Shown: positions 32,054-41,250 of the stretch, in pieces
How the letters are laid out: each line of letters starts with the position of its first letter
Numbering within the stretch: the stretch's first letter is position 1
Assembly (NCBI GenBank): GCA_947650285.1
Contig: CANTFL010001327.1
Location: 1 to 64,000 of the forward strand
DNA from: Hyaloperonospora brassicae
Taxonomy: Eukaryota > Oomycota > Peronosporomycetes > Peronosporales > Peronosporaceae
Direction of reading: 5' to 3'
Length of the DNA stretch: 64,000 bases
The notes under the pieces: model-generated
What the model was told of the DNA's origin: nothing
The model's database searches: none
The model's input: the letters and a program-made list of their open reading frames with translations, nothing else
Made by a program: the position numbers and the translations under genes

Positions 32054-35000
32054 GAGTCACACTCTAGAAGGGTGGGCACACGTGGATGGCGTAGGCCATT
32101 CACGTAAAACGGTGTGTGCTGTGTTGAAGCATGCACCGAATTATTGATGGCGAATTCCACCATGGGTAGGAATTCGCTCCAACTCGGAAACGAGTGGACA
32201 TATCCTCGAAGAATCTCTTCGAGGACACGGTTCGCACGTTCCGTCTGACCATCTGTTTCTGGATGGTCAGAATTGGACATCTTCAATCGTGTTCCGAGAG
32301 TACGGAACACGGTTTGCCAAAATTCCGCCGTGAACCGAGGGTCACGGTCGGATACGAGTTCACGGGGTAACCCGTGGAGTCTAAAGACCGTGTCTAGAAA
32401 GACACGAGCACAACCTTGAGCCTTGATTGACTCAGGGACAGCAGCAAGATGGACCATCTTGCTGAATCGGTCCACAAACACAAGAATACCATTATTCTTG
32501 TGAGCGTCTTCGGGAAACCCGAAGACGAAGTCCATTGAAACGGACTGCCAGCACTCTGTCGGAACAGGCAGAGGCTGCAATGGTGCACGGGATGAAGGAC
32601 TAGGCTTCACCCGTTGACAAACTTCGCAAGCACGGATGTACTTGCGAACAAACTGATACTGGCGGGGCCAGTAAAAGTCGCGACTTACCGTGAGGTAAGT
32701 CTTTTCTCTACCACGATGGCCGCTTGTTGGGGCATCGTGACACTCATACATGATGCGCAATCGCAAATCACGATGAGCGGGTACGACGACACGAGGCGTG
32801 TCGTCGGCAACAGCTGTATAGTACAGCAATCCGTTGCGTGTCCTATACCGATCCGATGAGGATCGGTACAAAGCCGGTAAATCCCTCATGGATTTACTGG
32901 ATGGATTCACCAGATGATCCATCAATCGCAGAAGATCCTTATCTTCCGCGTATGCCTTTCGTACGTCGTCAAGTAAACTTGACGACGGGACACTGACTGA
33001 CAGTGTCGCAACAGTGGGCTTGTCCTCACTGTTGGATTGCGCGTCCGGCTCGAAATCGGGCCGGCGCGAAAGAGCATCCGCGACGACATTGAGTCGTCCC
33101 GGTTTATACTCCACGGAGGAGTTATACTCCGCGAAGAAAGACAGCCACCTCGCCATTCTTTGCGAGAGGTGAGGGCTGTTTACGGCCGTGCGTAATGACG
33201 CATGTTCCGTGTAGACAACAAACGGTCTATCTCCCAAGAGATAGACGCGAAACTTAGCCAGTGCGTATTTCATGGCAAGGAGTTCCTTGTCATGCACTGG
33301 GTAATTACGCTCAGCTGCTTGCAGCTGACGCGATTGATAACAGATGACGCGCTCCGCGCCATCTGCATCAAACTGCATTAACGCACAGCCGATTGCGAAA
33401 TCGCTGGCGTCACAGACCACATGAAATGGTCTGTCCTGATCTGCAATCGCCAAGATCGGCGATTGCATCAAGCTTTGCTTGATACCTTCAAAGGAACGCT
33501 GGCACTCAGCGTTCCATGACCACTTGACATTTTTCTTGAGCAAGCAAGAAAGATGAACAGTCATCTCGGCGTAGTTGCGCGAGTACTTGTGCAAGTACGC
33601 CGCTAGACCAAGGAACTTCCTTAGTCCCTTGACATCGACTGGCACTGGCCAGTCGGTGATCGCCTTGATCTTTTCGGGATCAGGGCGTACGCCGTGTTTC
33701 CCCACGATGCACCCAAGGAGTGGTATTTCGCTAGCCGCGAATATACACTTCTTGAGGTTGGCGTACAACTTATGCTTGCGCATAAGTTGAAGAACCTGAC
33801 GAACGTGAGTTCGGTGGACTTCTACTTCCGTCTTTCCGTCCATATCCCGGCTATGGACGAACACATCGTCGAAGTAACTCGGTGCGAAGTCTCGCACCGG
33901 TCTCAACAGATTTGTGACACATCTGTTGAATGTTGCAGGGGCATTACTCAGCCCCTGTGGCATCACTAGCCACTCCCACAGCATCCCGCTGGGGGTACTC
34001 ACTGCTGTGAACGGGACGTCCCGTTCACGCATCAGGATCTGATAGAATCCATCCATCAGATCCATGGACGAAAAGATGGTACTCTTTGACATACCATCTA
34101 TGATTACGTCCTTCCTCGGTATCGGCGTCTGAGCCGGTACCGTTGCAGCATTCAACTTGTTGAATGCGTGCACTATCCGCCACCCTCCTGTGGCCTTTCG
34201 CACACAGAAGGTCGGAGAGCTGTGAGGGGATGTTGATTCCCTCACATGGCCCGCTGCTAAGCGATCGGCAAAGAACTTGTCGATCGCTATCACTTGTTCA
34301 CGAGGCAGTGGCCACTGCTTCATGACACAGTATTTCGAGCCCGGTTTGAGCTCGATCTCGTGTCGAGTGCCTTTGTCCTTAGGCAACTCGCAAGGTACGG
34401 ATTCAGGGAACACATCCCTGAATTCGATCAAATCCTTATACAAAGGATTTGCCTGAAGTGACTCCCAGGATTGGGACGCGTATCGCTCAATCCGAGTCTT
34501 CTCATCGAGGACACTTTCGTCCATCGATGAGCTGCTGAGAACCCGTTCGTTCTCAGCAAATACTGTTGCCGACCGAATGTCGGTCACATACTCGTCCTCT
34601 GTGACGAGTACGCAGATCTGCTTGACTTTGCCACTACGCAGATCACGCAAGAACCGTTTCGGTTCTCGCGTTGGCAACTGAGTTATCTCCGAAGTCAACT
34701 TCGGAGGCACAATCAGATCAAGCGTATAAGCGCCTACGCTTGATCCGTCATTAACCAAGACGTTCAACGTCTCGGTTTCTTCCTGGGATCTTGCTTCCAC
34801 AGGTTGCTGAGGGCCTGATCCCTCAGCAAGCAACTCTTGAGGAACTCCTTCCTCAAGTACGTGGGGACTTATTCCCTCGACGTCTTCCGACTGTGGCTGT
34901 GCAACCACAGTCAGGAACCGATCCTCTACGGTCGACTCTCCAGTCGACCTAGGATTTTCATGTTGCCCCTTGGGGGCAACAGATTTCTTTCTTCTAAGAT

Positions 35001-35736
35001 GCTGCCCGCTAGGCATGCATCCATGTCCCGGTCCACTCGACTTATTCGAGTGGTGGACCTTCGGCGCAGCCTGTACTTCTGTACAGCCGCCGGGAGCTTG
35101 CTCCACAGTGTAGTGATCAACTACACTGTGATCTTGTGCAGTCGTGCTAACGACCGTACCGCAAGTGAGGCCATCGCACTCACTCGCAGAATATCCACAC
35201 GCTTGTGGACGCTCCAAGATGTTCATCAGATGGCCATCTGATGAACAAGCAGCAGGCATCTTCACGGATCGATGCTGCCAGCTCACCCTTGGCTCGTACT
35301 GTCTGAGCCAAGGTAATCCCAGGATGAAATCAAATTTGTCATCCAGATCTAGTACGATGAAATCATCATCGTACTGCTCGCCCTCTAACGTGTAGTGTAT
35401 TCCTACTACACGTTTCTCAACGGTTATCGATGCGCCTGTTGCAAGGCGCACCGTCATCCTTGTGAGGGGAATGTCGCGCTCAACGAACTTGAGCCTACGA
35501 CCCTCTAGTGACTGGCGACGAACAAAGTTGTTCGACGCCCCACAGTCTACTAGGGCACGAAGCGACAAGTCATTTGTCGCTTCCAACTTCAAGGTGATGA
35601 GCGAAACGTCATCACCAGGTGCAGAGACACACAATGATTGTGTATCTGGAGCAACTTTCGTCAAGAGATTTGCAAATTCTCTTGAGGTTGCTGGATCAGT
35701 AGGGCGCTCCGCCCCTACTGACACCGACCATTTTTT
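31801..35736 (-). CDS. pol: Pol polyprotein of element A: protease, RT, RNase H, integrase
   Basis: This is the polyprotein that matures Gag, copies the RNA and integrates the DNA. Residues are numbered from GTG 35724. Protease: V-D-C-G-A-S at 59-64 (a D-T-G-A variant) and I-L-G-L-P-W-L near 134-140. RT: M-D-L-M-D-G-F-Y-Q near 554-561, G-L-S-N-A-P, and the active site Y-F-D-D at 617-620. RNase H: C-D-A-S at 771-774, D-K-E-L near 812; the usual T-D-H is T-E-H (Glu 840). Integrase: H996, H1003, C1033, C1036, then D1065, D1126 and E1162 (D,D-35-E). Homology is lost after about residue 1228 through a frameshift. There is no good ATG; the frame joins gag by -1 frameshifting at 35736-35730. Confidence 0.92.
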   Translation of the reverse strand, partial: KKWSVSVGAERPTDPATSREFANLLTKVAPDTQSLCVSAPGDDVSLITLKLEATNDLSLRALVDCGASNNFVRRQSLEGRRLKFVERDIPLTRMTVRLATGASITVEKRVVGIHYTLEGEQYDDDFIVLDLDDKFDFILGLPWLRQYEPRVSWQHRSVKMPAACSSDGHLMNILERPQACGYSASECDGLTCGTVVSTTAQDHSVVDHYTVEQAPGGCTEVQAAPKVHHSNKSSGPGHGCMPSGQHLRRKKSVAPKGQHENPRSTGESTVEDRFLTVVAQPQSEDVEGISPHVLEEGVPQELLAEGSGPQQPVEARSQEETETLNVLVNDGSSVGAYTLDLIVPPKLTSEITQLPTREPKRFLRDLRSGKVKQICVLVTEDEYVTDIRSATVFAENERVLSSSSMDESVLDEKTRIERYASQSWESLQANPLYKDLIEFRDVFPESVPCELPKDKGTRHEIELKPGSKYCVMKQWPLPREQVIAIDKFFADRLAAGHVRESTSPHSSPTFCVRKATGGWRIVHAFNKLNAATVPAQTPIPRKDVIIDGMSKSTIFSSMDLMDGFYQILMRERDVPFTAVSTPSGMLWEWLVMPQGLSNAPATFNRCVTNLLRPVRDFAPSYFDDVFVHSRDMDGKTEVEVHRTHVRQVLQLMRKHKLYANLKKCIFAASEIPLLGCIVGKHGVRPDPEKIKAITDWPVPVDVKGLRKFLGLAAYLHKYSRNYAEMTVHLSCLLKKNVKWSWNAECQRSFEGIKQSLMQSPILAIADQDRPFHVVCDASDFAIGCALMQFDADGAERVICYQSRQLQAAERNYPVHDKELLAMKYALAKFRVYLLGDRPFVVYTEHASLRTAVNSPHLSQRMARWLSFFAEYNSSVEYKPGRLNVVADALSRRPDFEPDAQSNSEDKPTVATLSVSVPSSSLLDDVRKAYAEDKDLLRLMDHLVNPSSKSMRDLPALYRSSSDRYRTRNGLLYYTAVADDTPRVVVPAHRDLRLRIMYECHDAPTSGHRGREKTYLTVSRDFYWPRQYQFVRKYIRACEVCQRVKPSPSSRAPLQPLPVPTECWQSVSMDFVFGFPEDAHKNNGILVFVDRFSKMVHLAAVPESIKAQGCARVFLDTVFRLHGLPRELVSDRDPRFTAEFWQTVFRTLGTRLKMSNSDHPETDGQTERANRVLEEILRGYVHSFPSWSEFLPMVEFAINNSVHASTQHTPFYVNGLRHPRVPTLLECDSWIRGEGLARAKTVLALAHHVSTQTSSRMMPMSIKSTSMKKIISIIAKTLLLIRMMMTMLVYSASPTIVPARKKTTSLKKRAIS
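35696..35736 (-). promoter_or_regulatory. -1 ribosomal frameshift signal between gag and pol
   Basis: On the minus strand the gag frame reads TCA AAA AAT. This gives the slippery heptamer A_AAA_AAT (35736-35730) in the correct phase. After an 8-nt spacer a perfect hairpin follows, stem TCAGTAGGG/CCCTACTGA with an 8-nt loop (35721-35696). A -1 slip enters the pol frame K-K-W-S-V-S-V-G, upstream of the gag TAG at 35717-35715. These are the two known components of retroviral -1 signals. It is a prediction from sequence. Confidence 0.75.
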
Positions 35737-36869
35737 GATGGCCCGTCTCGCTGTTGCGGCTTCGCAACAGCGCTGGACCCACGCCCATTGCCCTTTCTGG
35801 CGAATGGTCGTCCATTTCGCTCAGTACTGTTTGGTACTGGGCGTGGAGCACTACACTCGTATGCGTAGTGCCCTAACTTCTGACAGCGATTGCACCTCTG
35901 CAATCGCTTGTTGCTTGTAGAGCGAGGTCTCTCGCTCTCAACATAACAGAGGTCCATTGGTTCTGGACCTCCGATCTCTTGTCGTCTCGGTGGACGGTGA
36001 GAGTTTGAGCTAGCATGAGCCTGTCTCATGCTAAAGTCTTCCTGTTCCGCGGCTGATATCGCTTCTTCAAGCGTATTCAGCTCAAGGCGGAACAGGTGGC
36101 TCCTGACGGGCCCTTCTGCGAGCCCTTGCATGAACACCGTAATCAACGTGTGTTTATGAACTGGGTTTGCAGTTATACTACTCGCAAGGAGTCGTATATG
36201 TTGTGCGTAAGCGTGCACATCACGCTTACCCTTCTTGAGTTTCAGGAGCTCTGAACGAGCCCTGAACTCAGCACGTGGCGGCTCAAACGTTTGTCTGAGC
36301 CGGGACTTGAAGTCATCTAGCGACCTAAACACGTTTGGGTCGCTACTCTCGAGTCCCAGGGACCAAGTTTTGGCACGCCCTGCCAAGTGGGTCTGAGCAA
36401 ATGTGAGTTTCATTTGCTCATCTTCGACGCGACGAGCCCTTAGGGCTCTGTCGAGTTCGACAAACCATAGTAACAGGGAGTCCTCCGGGACTCCACTGTA
36501 CTTGAAGATGTCGACTTTCATCACTTCGGGACGACGCGCATGCGCCGTCCCGCCCACAGCAGCATGGAATTGCTGCTGTCTCAACAGCTCCGTCTGTTGA
36601 GCACCGAGTTCTCTCAACTGCTCGGCCTGTTGAGAGCCTTGCTGGTGAAGCAAGGCTACTTTCTCCCTCTCGAGAGCAAGTTCATTGTGAATGAACTTGG
36701 CGATAGCAGCATGTTGTTGGTCTCTGTCTAGAGACTCCAACATGGTGCTGACGACGAGTTCGCCTACGGTAGAACTCATTCGTTCTACCGCACCCCATTC
36801 GATGTCACTCAAATGGGTAAACCCTTCACGCGTGGCGTGAAAGGTGTCTTCTTCATCCAACATGTTCAT
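35715..36869 (-). CDS. gag: Gag protein of element A
   Basis: A 384-residue nucleocapsid/capsid precursor that packages element RNA. It starts at ATG 36869 (a second ATG lies two codons on), 44 nt inside the primer-binding site junction. Residues ~55-100 are Gln/Leu/Glu-rich and likely coiled-coil. Residues ~108-275 are the retrotransposon gag core, with F-K-Y-S-G-V-P-E-D-S-L-L-L-W-F and later L-L-K-L-K-K-G-K-R-D. One CCHC zinc knuckle lies at C326-x2-C329-x4-H334-x4-C339. The tail is basic. It ends TAG at 35717-35715, 13 nt after the slippery site. The frame is intact. Confidence 0.9.
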   Translation of the reverse strand: MNMLDEEDTFHATREGFTHLSDIEWGAVERMSSTVGELVVSTMLESLDRDQQHAAIAKFIHNELALEREKVALLHQQGSQQAEQLRELGAQQTELLRQQQFHAAVGGTAHARRPEVMKVDIFKYSGVPEDSLLLWFVELDRALRARRVEDEQMKLTFAQTHLAGRAKTWSLGLESSDPNVFRSLDDFKSRLRQTFEPPRAEFRARSELLKLKKGKRDVHAYAQHIRLLASSITANPVHKHTLITVFMQGLAEGPVRSHLFRLELNTLEEAISAAEQEDFSMRQAHASSNSHRPPRRQEIGGPEPMDLCYVESERPRSTSNKRLQRCNRCQKLGHYAYECSAPRPVPNSTERNGRPFARKGNGRGSSAVAKPQQRDGPSKNGRCQ

Positions 36870-36895
36870 GTTGGATGATGTGGTCCTTGGAAGGA

Positions 36896-36911
36896 CTACA
36901 AAGTGCTACCA
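36896..36911 (-). other. Primer-binding site of element A
   Basis: Two bases after the 5' LTR the minus strand reads TGGTAGCACTTTGTAG. TGGTAGC is complementary to a tRNA ending GCTACCA, as initiator Met tRNAs do. The remaining bases must be compared with the host tRNAs before naming the primer. Confidence 0.65.
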
Positions 36912-36913
36912 GG

Positions 36914-37302
36914 TGTAACGGGGCACACCCTTGCGTAACTTAACGCAAGGGATTTGGGTGCCCCGACGGACGTACACGTGGCGAGCGAGGAAGCGTAGGT
37001 AGGGTAAAAGTAGAACTGTTATATTAATAAATTAAGTCTTTAAACTACTGTCTCTTCGTTTGACTTAATTCAATTATACTAATATAACTGCATGTATGGT
37101 GACGTCTCGTCACCACTCATTGCGCGCGTCTTGCGGCGATTGGTGGGTTGATATCATCACGATATCAACCAATGAACAGACCCTTCTGGTCGACCCTTCA
37201 ATATCACCGCTTCGGTGATATTGTTTAAAGAATATCCATCTTATATTCTTTATTGTCACTTTCCTTAAGTGACAATATCATGTAACGGGCTGCCCCGTTA
37301 CA
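36914..37302 (-). repeat. 5' LTR of element A
   Basis: 389 bp, reading as identical to 29323-29711, with the same hairpins. On the minus strand it is upstream of gag and should carry the element promoter. I could not single out a TATA or initiator with confidence. Confidence 0.95.
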
Positions 37303-37307
37303 CGGAT
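37303..37307. repeat. Target-site duplication CGGAT, right copy
   Basis: Matches 29318-29322 and marks the right edge of element A. Confidence 0.9.
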
Positions 37308-37597
37308 CGACCGATGGAACAACTGATAATAATCGAAGCGGGTCGAGTTGATCGTGACGAATCTTTATACCAGGAGACAATTGGATAGGCGATCTGGCAG
37401 AAGACAAGTTCGAAGTATAGATAATAACGGACATGCTATCAGGACGGCGAACACGTTATTGCAGGGTGCACCTACAGTTCAAAGTCTATTGGAAAGGATA
37501 TGGCGATCCGTCGTGGGTGGACGAAGCCGAATTGAACTGTGGAGCGTTAAAACATAACTGGATCGTGATCGTATGCGGAAGAATCGGTTTGAAGTGA
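37303..37597 (+). pseudogene. Integrase tail and chromodomain of element B
   Basis: The reading resumes after the insertion with R-P-M-E-Q-L and R-V-D-R-D-E-S, and from 37466 an open segment gives F-K-V-Y-W-K-G-Y-G-D-P-S-W-V-D-E-A-E-L-N, a clear chromodomain, to TGA at 37595. It is the continuation of the frame cut at 29317, which shows that A landed inside B's integrase-chromodomain joint. Stops lie in between. Confidence 0.8.
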
Positions 37598-38081
37598 TGC
37601 AGTCTCACGAAGAGGGTAATGCGGGTGAGTGAGGGTCAGGGTGTTGACTTGCGGTCACATACAGGAAGGTTATATGGGAAGGTGGAAAGGCGGTAGATGT
37701 TGTGAGTATGTCAATCGAAGACTTACCGACTTGATCGCGCAGGTAAAGTTCTGGCAGTATTTTTGAGCTTCAGGGATCAGCATCGGTGAATTTGATCACG
37801 GTGATCAGATCGGTGAAACTTTGATCGCGAGCGATCTGGATGGTGGTAGATCTGATCTCGAGGATCATATCTGTAAACTTGTGGTCGCAAGCGATCGGAA
37901 CTGTATATAACCTGATTAAGAATGGATAAAGAGAAGAAGAAGAATGGAGACGATTTCAACAATGGATTACGAGGACTAAACGAAAGAGTAAATTGATGTT
38001 AAGGCGAGGGACTGACTTAGCAATAAGATAAGTGCGCAGTCCGATCGACACTGTGTGGCGACCAACGGCGCAGGGGACGAC
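37598..38081 (+). other. 3' non-coding part of element B before the right LTR
   Basis: GATC-rich sequence without open frame. A purine-rich GCAGGGGACGAC just before the LTR (38070-38081) is a candidate polypurine tract. Confidence 0.5.
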
Positions 38082-39212
38082 TGTGGTAAATCGACTATGG
38101 AAATTCTCTGTGGAGGAACTGATCGCATTCTCGTTATATTTGAGCCAGTTAACGGTTGTCTGCCCGGTCCCACATCTGGTCAGATCGCGCCCATTGGAAA
38201 GTCAGACCAAAATGGATATCAGATCGGGCAGGTTGGGACCTGCGATGTTGTGTCAAGGTATGAGGCGGAAGGTAACGTTGGCGATCAGTCGATCTAGAAG
38301 GGAACCGCGATCAGCAAGGCAATCGCGATCAAGGAGGCGATCGAGATCGTGATTAGTGATCGAGATCGTGATCAGTGATCAGGTAGGTGATCGCGATCAA
38401 GTTGGTGTGGAGCTCACCATGTGATTCGCGATCAGCAAGGCGATCACGATCAGGAATCGATCGAGATCGTGATCAGTGATCAGGTATGTGATCGCTATCT
38501 GACAATTATATCAGGTGTGGGCCACGATACTACAAGGTCGATACCGTACAGAGAGAGCGACATGGGGCAAACGATGTCCAAGACATGAAGATAGGGAAAG
38601 GATTGTTTGGTTTTGATTGGTTAACAATAAACAGAGTTCAATTTGCTTCAAAGTACACGTGCCGACTTCTCCGTCGGGTAGATCATTGGCCACCCGACGT
38701 CAAGGAAAGATGTACACACTTTTATCATGTGATATCCCCTGATTGTTTGGCCAGAAATCAAGATATCTCAAACAACACTCCAACTGCGACTGGACGCAGG
38801 AAATCCTTTGTGGTTGAGGACCCAAGATCGCGAGACGGCTCAAGTGGTCAGAAGGCTCGCGATTCAAGGTCTATATTTGGACAAGGCGAACTGTTACAGA
38901 TCAGGGTGACTCATATCGAGCACCCCACATACATACAAGTGATCGCGTGACGAATTCCACGTGATCACACCAACCCCGATCGTGGTGTGAAGATTTCCAC
39001 ACCGTGATCGAACCTCGACCCCATCTCAAACACGGTCAAGTTTTCCATTGACACGAGTCCACCTGGAAGAGTGCAACCCGCCCCACCAACGGGTACACAA
39101 GGTGAGGAAGACCATCAAGAACATATAATTGGAGTACCCCCTCCGAGGACGTCCGGGCACCAGTGGAGAATTGGGATCGACTCCTCAAAAGAGCGATCAC
39201 CACTCCACCACA
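38082..39212 (+). repeat. Right (3') LTR of element B
   Basis: The counterpart of 19871-21000, roughly 98 percent alike by my reading, ending CCACCACA. Most differences are in the first 90 and last 15 bases and in a few GATC sites. Confidence 0.85.
38283..38493. repeat. GATC array in right LTR of element B
   Basis: The same array as in the left LTR, with 20 GATC in 211 bp. The last site of the left copy is GCTATC here. Confidence 0.9.
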
Positions 39213-39989
39213 TCACCAGCTATACGAAAGGCACTATAATATAGATCGCGCCCAATTAGCTGATGACAAATCTTCACCCTATTATCAGCGAAAAACAGGA
39301 AGAATAAGAATCAGTCTTGGTTGCAAGCATGTAGCTACAAATGTGCTTGTATACATTTAGCTAAGTCTAAAAATATATAGATTTGCCTGATCAAATGGCG
39401 TAAGTGTAACAATCCATTACAAAAGGTAAATAGCGCAATGTTAATATGATATATGATAAATCGCAGCCAACATACTGGAGCCTGCGACCCTTTGGTGACT
39501 ATTTTTAACAAGGTAATAAATATACTCTTCACGTTTAAATAGGCATTAATCGAAATGGCTTTTGCCAATACGATATTGAATGTGATCAGGAATAAATCAT
39601 CATCACCATGGGATGCAACGCACAAATAATGTGTGCTGGGTGCAATCGACGAGTGGGCTTCGTATTTTCTTTACATTTCTCGATCAATGGAACTCTTCCC
39701 GGCTGCTGACATAGACCGTATATTGAAAAGCTCAATATTTTGTTCGACTGTTCAACATGATTGTTTCGCTTCTCGGGATCGATCTAAGTAATTTGTGGTC
39801 TTTGCATACAGTTGTACTCGAGACTTAAACCTTAATCTCCATGCATCAGTGTTAAGTCCTATATTTTGACATCGATCACATTTCTGTAATATGTAGTATC
39901 ATTTAGAGCTTATTAGGTCGTACATTATGCAACAGAGGCCAGCTAGTCTATAGCGACGACATTCTGGCGGTTCGGAAGAAAGACAGAAA
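39213..39989. other. No recognisable feature
   Basis: AT-rich DNA following element B. The short open frames have no motif. Confidence 0.4.
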
Positions 39990-41250
39990 TTCGTATGTTT
40001 TACGTGACTTTGTATCAGGCTACAACTCTCCTTTTTCACCAATACTATTGCTTGTTCGTATGTGCTTACCTTAAGACGGATCTAATGGGCCTTGACGAAA
40101 CCATGTGTAAGTTCTTTTGTAAGCCAAATAAGTCACATGCATTTGTAAATTGAGTAGGCCGATTTACAAGTTACAGGTAGCAAACGTGCAAAGCGTCATG
40201 ATGCTTTCAAGCTTTGCCTGTCTAAGTGAGTAGCAAGAAATCTAATCGAGCTCTGTAACTATCCATCGGCGGCTCAAACGCTGTTATGATCCGTTTCCTA
40301 AAGACCTACAGGATTTCAAATATAAATATACGGTTGATTGAAAAATATTATCGAGGCCTAGTTATTGAAACTTCCAGTCAAGTTGTACCGACTAAAGTGA
40401 CTTTTTCTTTCGTCGAAGTTACAAAAAGCCTTTTGAGCATACTCTCTCTTTAAAACCATCCAAACATGTATTTTTCGACGTTTTTTGTGTACTGTTTGGT
40501 GTCTATCTTTACGCTTCCACTTCGACGTAGGTGCGTTTACCTGGCAATAGCAGCTTTGAATATCTGCTGTCTCTTAAGTTCAAACTCGAAAGCACGCATT
40601 TCTATTAGATACATCAGCGTGCTGTGAACCTTGCAAAAGAAGCATATTTACCTTGATCTGCGTTCCTTCGAGTTCATGCTGGATTGACGTAAGCATCGTT
40701 AAATATTGTTTATATTATTGTAGGCTTAATAGCATGGCGTTGATAGTGGTTACGTCAGTAATCGATTTCATTATTTAATTGCCAAACCCTTCAGCGAGGC
40801 GTAGAGACAATCATCTTCCTTACCTCAAATGTGCCAAAATTGCGTGAACTTTTGTGATCTTTGAACGGATTACAAAGTGTTACCTGGTGGTGCTGGGATA
40901 TCTCTATAATTGTACTGACACATTAGAATCTACTTGCACTGACACAATGTATGCAGTTGACTCGCAACAAATCGTACTTTGTACATGTGAGAAAGGTTTA
41001 TGTTATAAATAGTTACGTTGATACAAAGGAACAAGAAAAAATGTATTGAATAAATTGCAAAAAAGTTTCTAGTACTCCTCTAATCTTATCTTAATTGTGT
41101 TGACTTGTAAATGTAGTGTGGCTATTTCCTCAATAAATATAGCGCGCTATGAAAGAGATTCATAGTTTGGTTTGTTGATTCATTTTGCGATATATTCCAA
41201 TAAGTGGAGCGGTGCCAATTATTTTTCAAATGAGATCGTTTCTCAGTTGT
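39990..41250 (-). mobile_element. Family-A relic: gag 5' part, PBS and probable LTR
   Basis: Sequence at 40265-40330 (GGCGGCTCAAACG...) and 40780-40820 (AAACCCTTCAGCGAGGCG) matches the gag of element A. At 40868-40888, GGATTACAAAGTGTTACCTGG matches the gag leader and primer-binding site of A. What follows to about 41150 has AATAAATT and TTAATTGTGTTGAC tracts similar to the A LTR. It is a heavily decayed 5' end of a minus-strand A copy. The outer limits are guesses. Confidence 0.55.

Larger units (their letters stand above)
29323..37302 (-). mobile_element. Full-length young Ty3/gypsy element A (7980 bp)
   Basis: A minus-strand Ty3/gypsy retrotransposon with two 389-bp LTRs that read as identical, a primer-binding site, polypurine tract, gag, pol with protease-RT-RNase H-integrase order, a chromodomain and a plus-strand ORF, flanked by CGGAT duplications. 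It is inserted in the integrase C-terminus of element B. Identical LTRs mean recent insertion. Its integrase tail and chromodomain lie in other frames than the main pol, so this copy may not make a complete polyprotein. The entire element is built from serial short inverted repeats (see findings). Confidence 0.95.
19871..39212 (+). mobile_element. Old Ty3/gypsy element B, interrupted by two insertions
   Basis: A plus-strand Ty3/gypsy retrotransposon with LTRs at 19871-21000 and 38082-39212, a primer-binding site at 21002, and remains of gag, protease, RT, RNase H, integrase and chromodomain in gypsy order. It is interrupted by a solo LTR (24246-24575 with TSD) and by a complete family-A element (29323-37302). 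Without these the element is about 11 kb. All genes carry stops or frameshifts. No target-site duplication is visible at the outer ends (GTATC against TCACC), consistent with age. GATC is strikingly common throughout. Confidence 0.85.
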
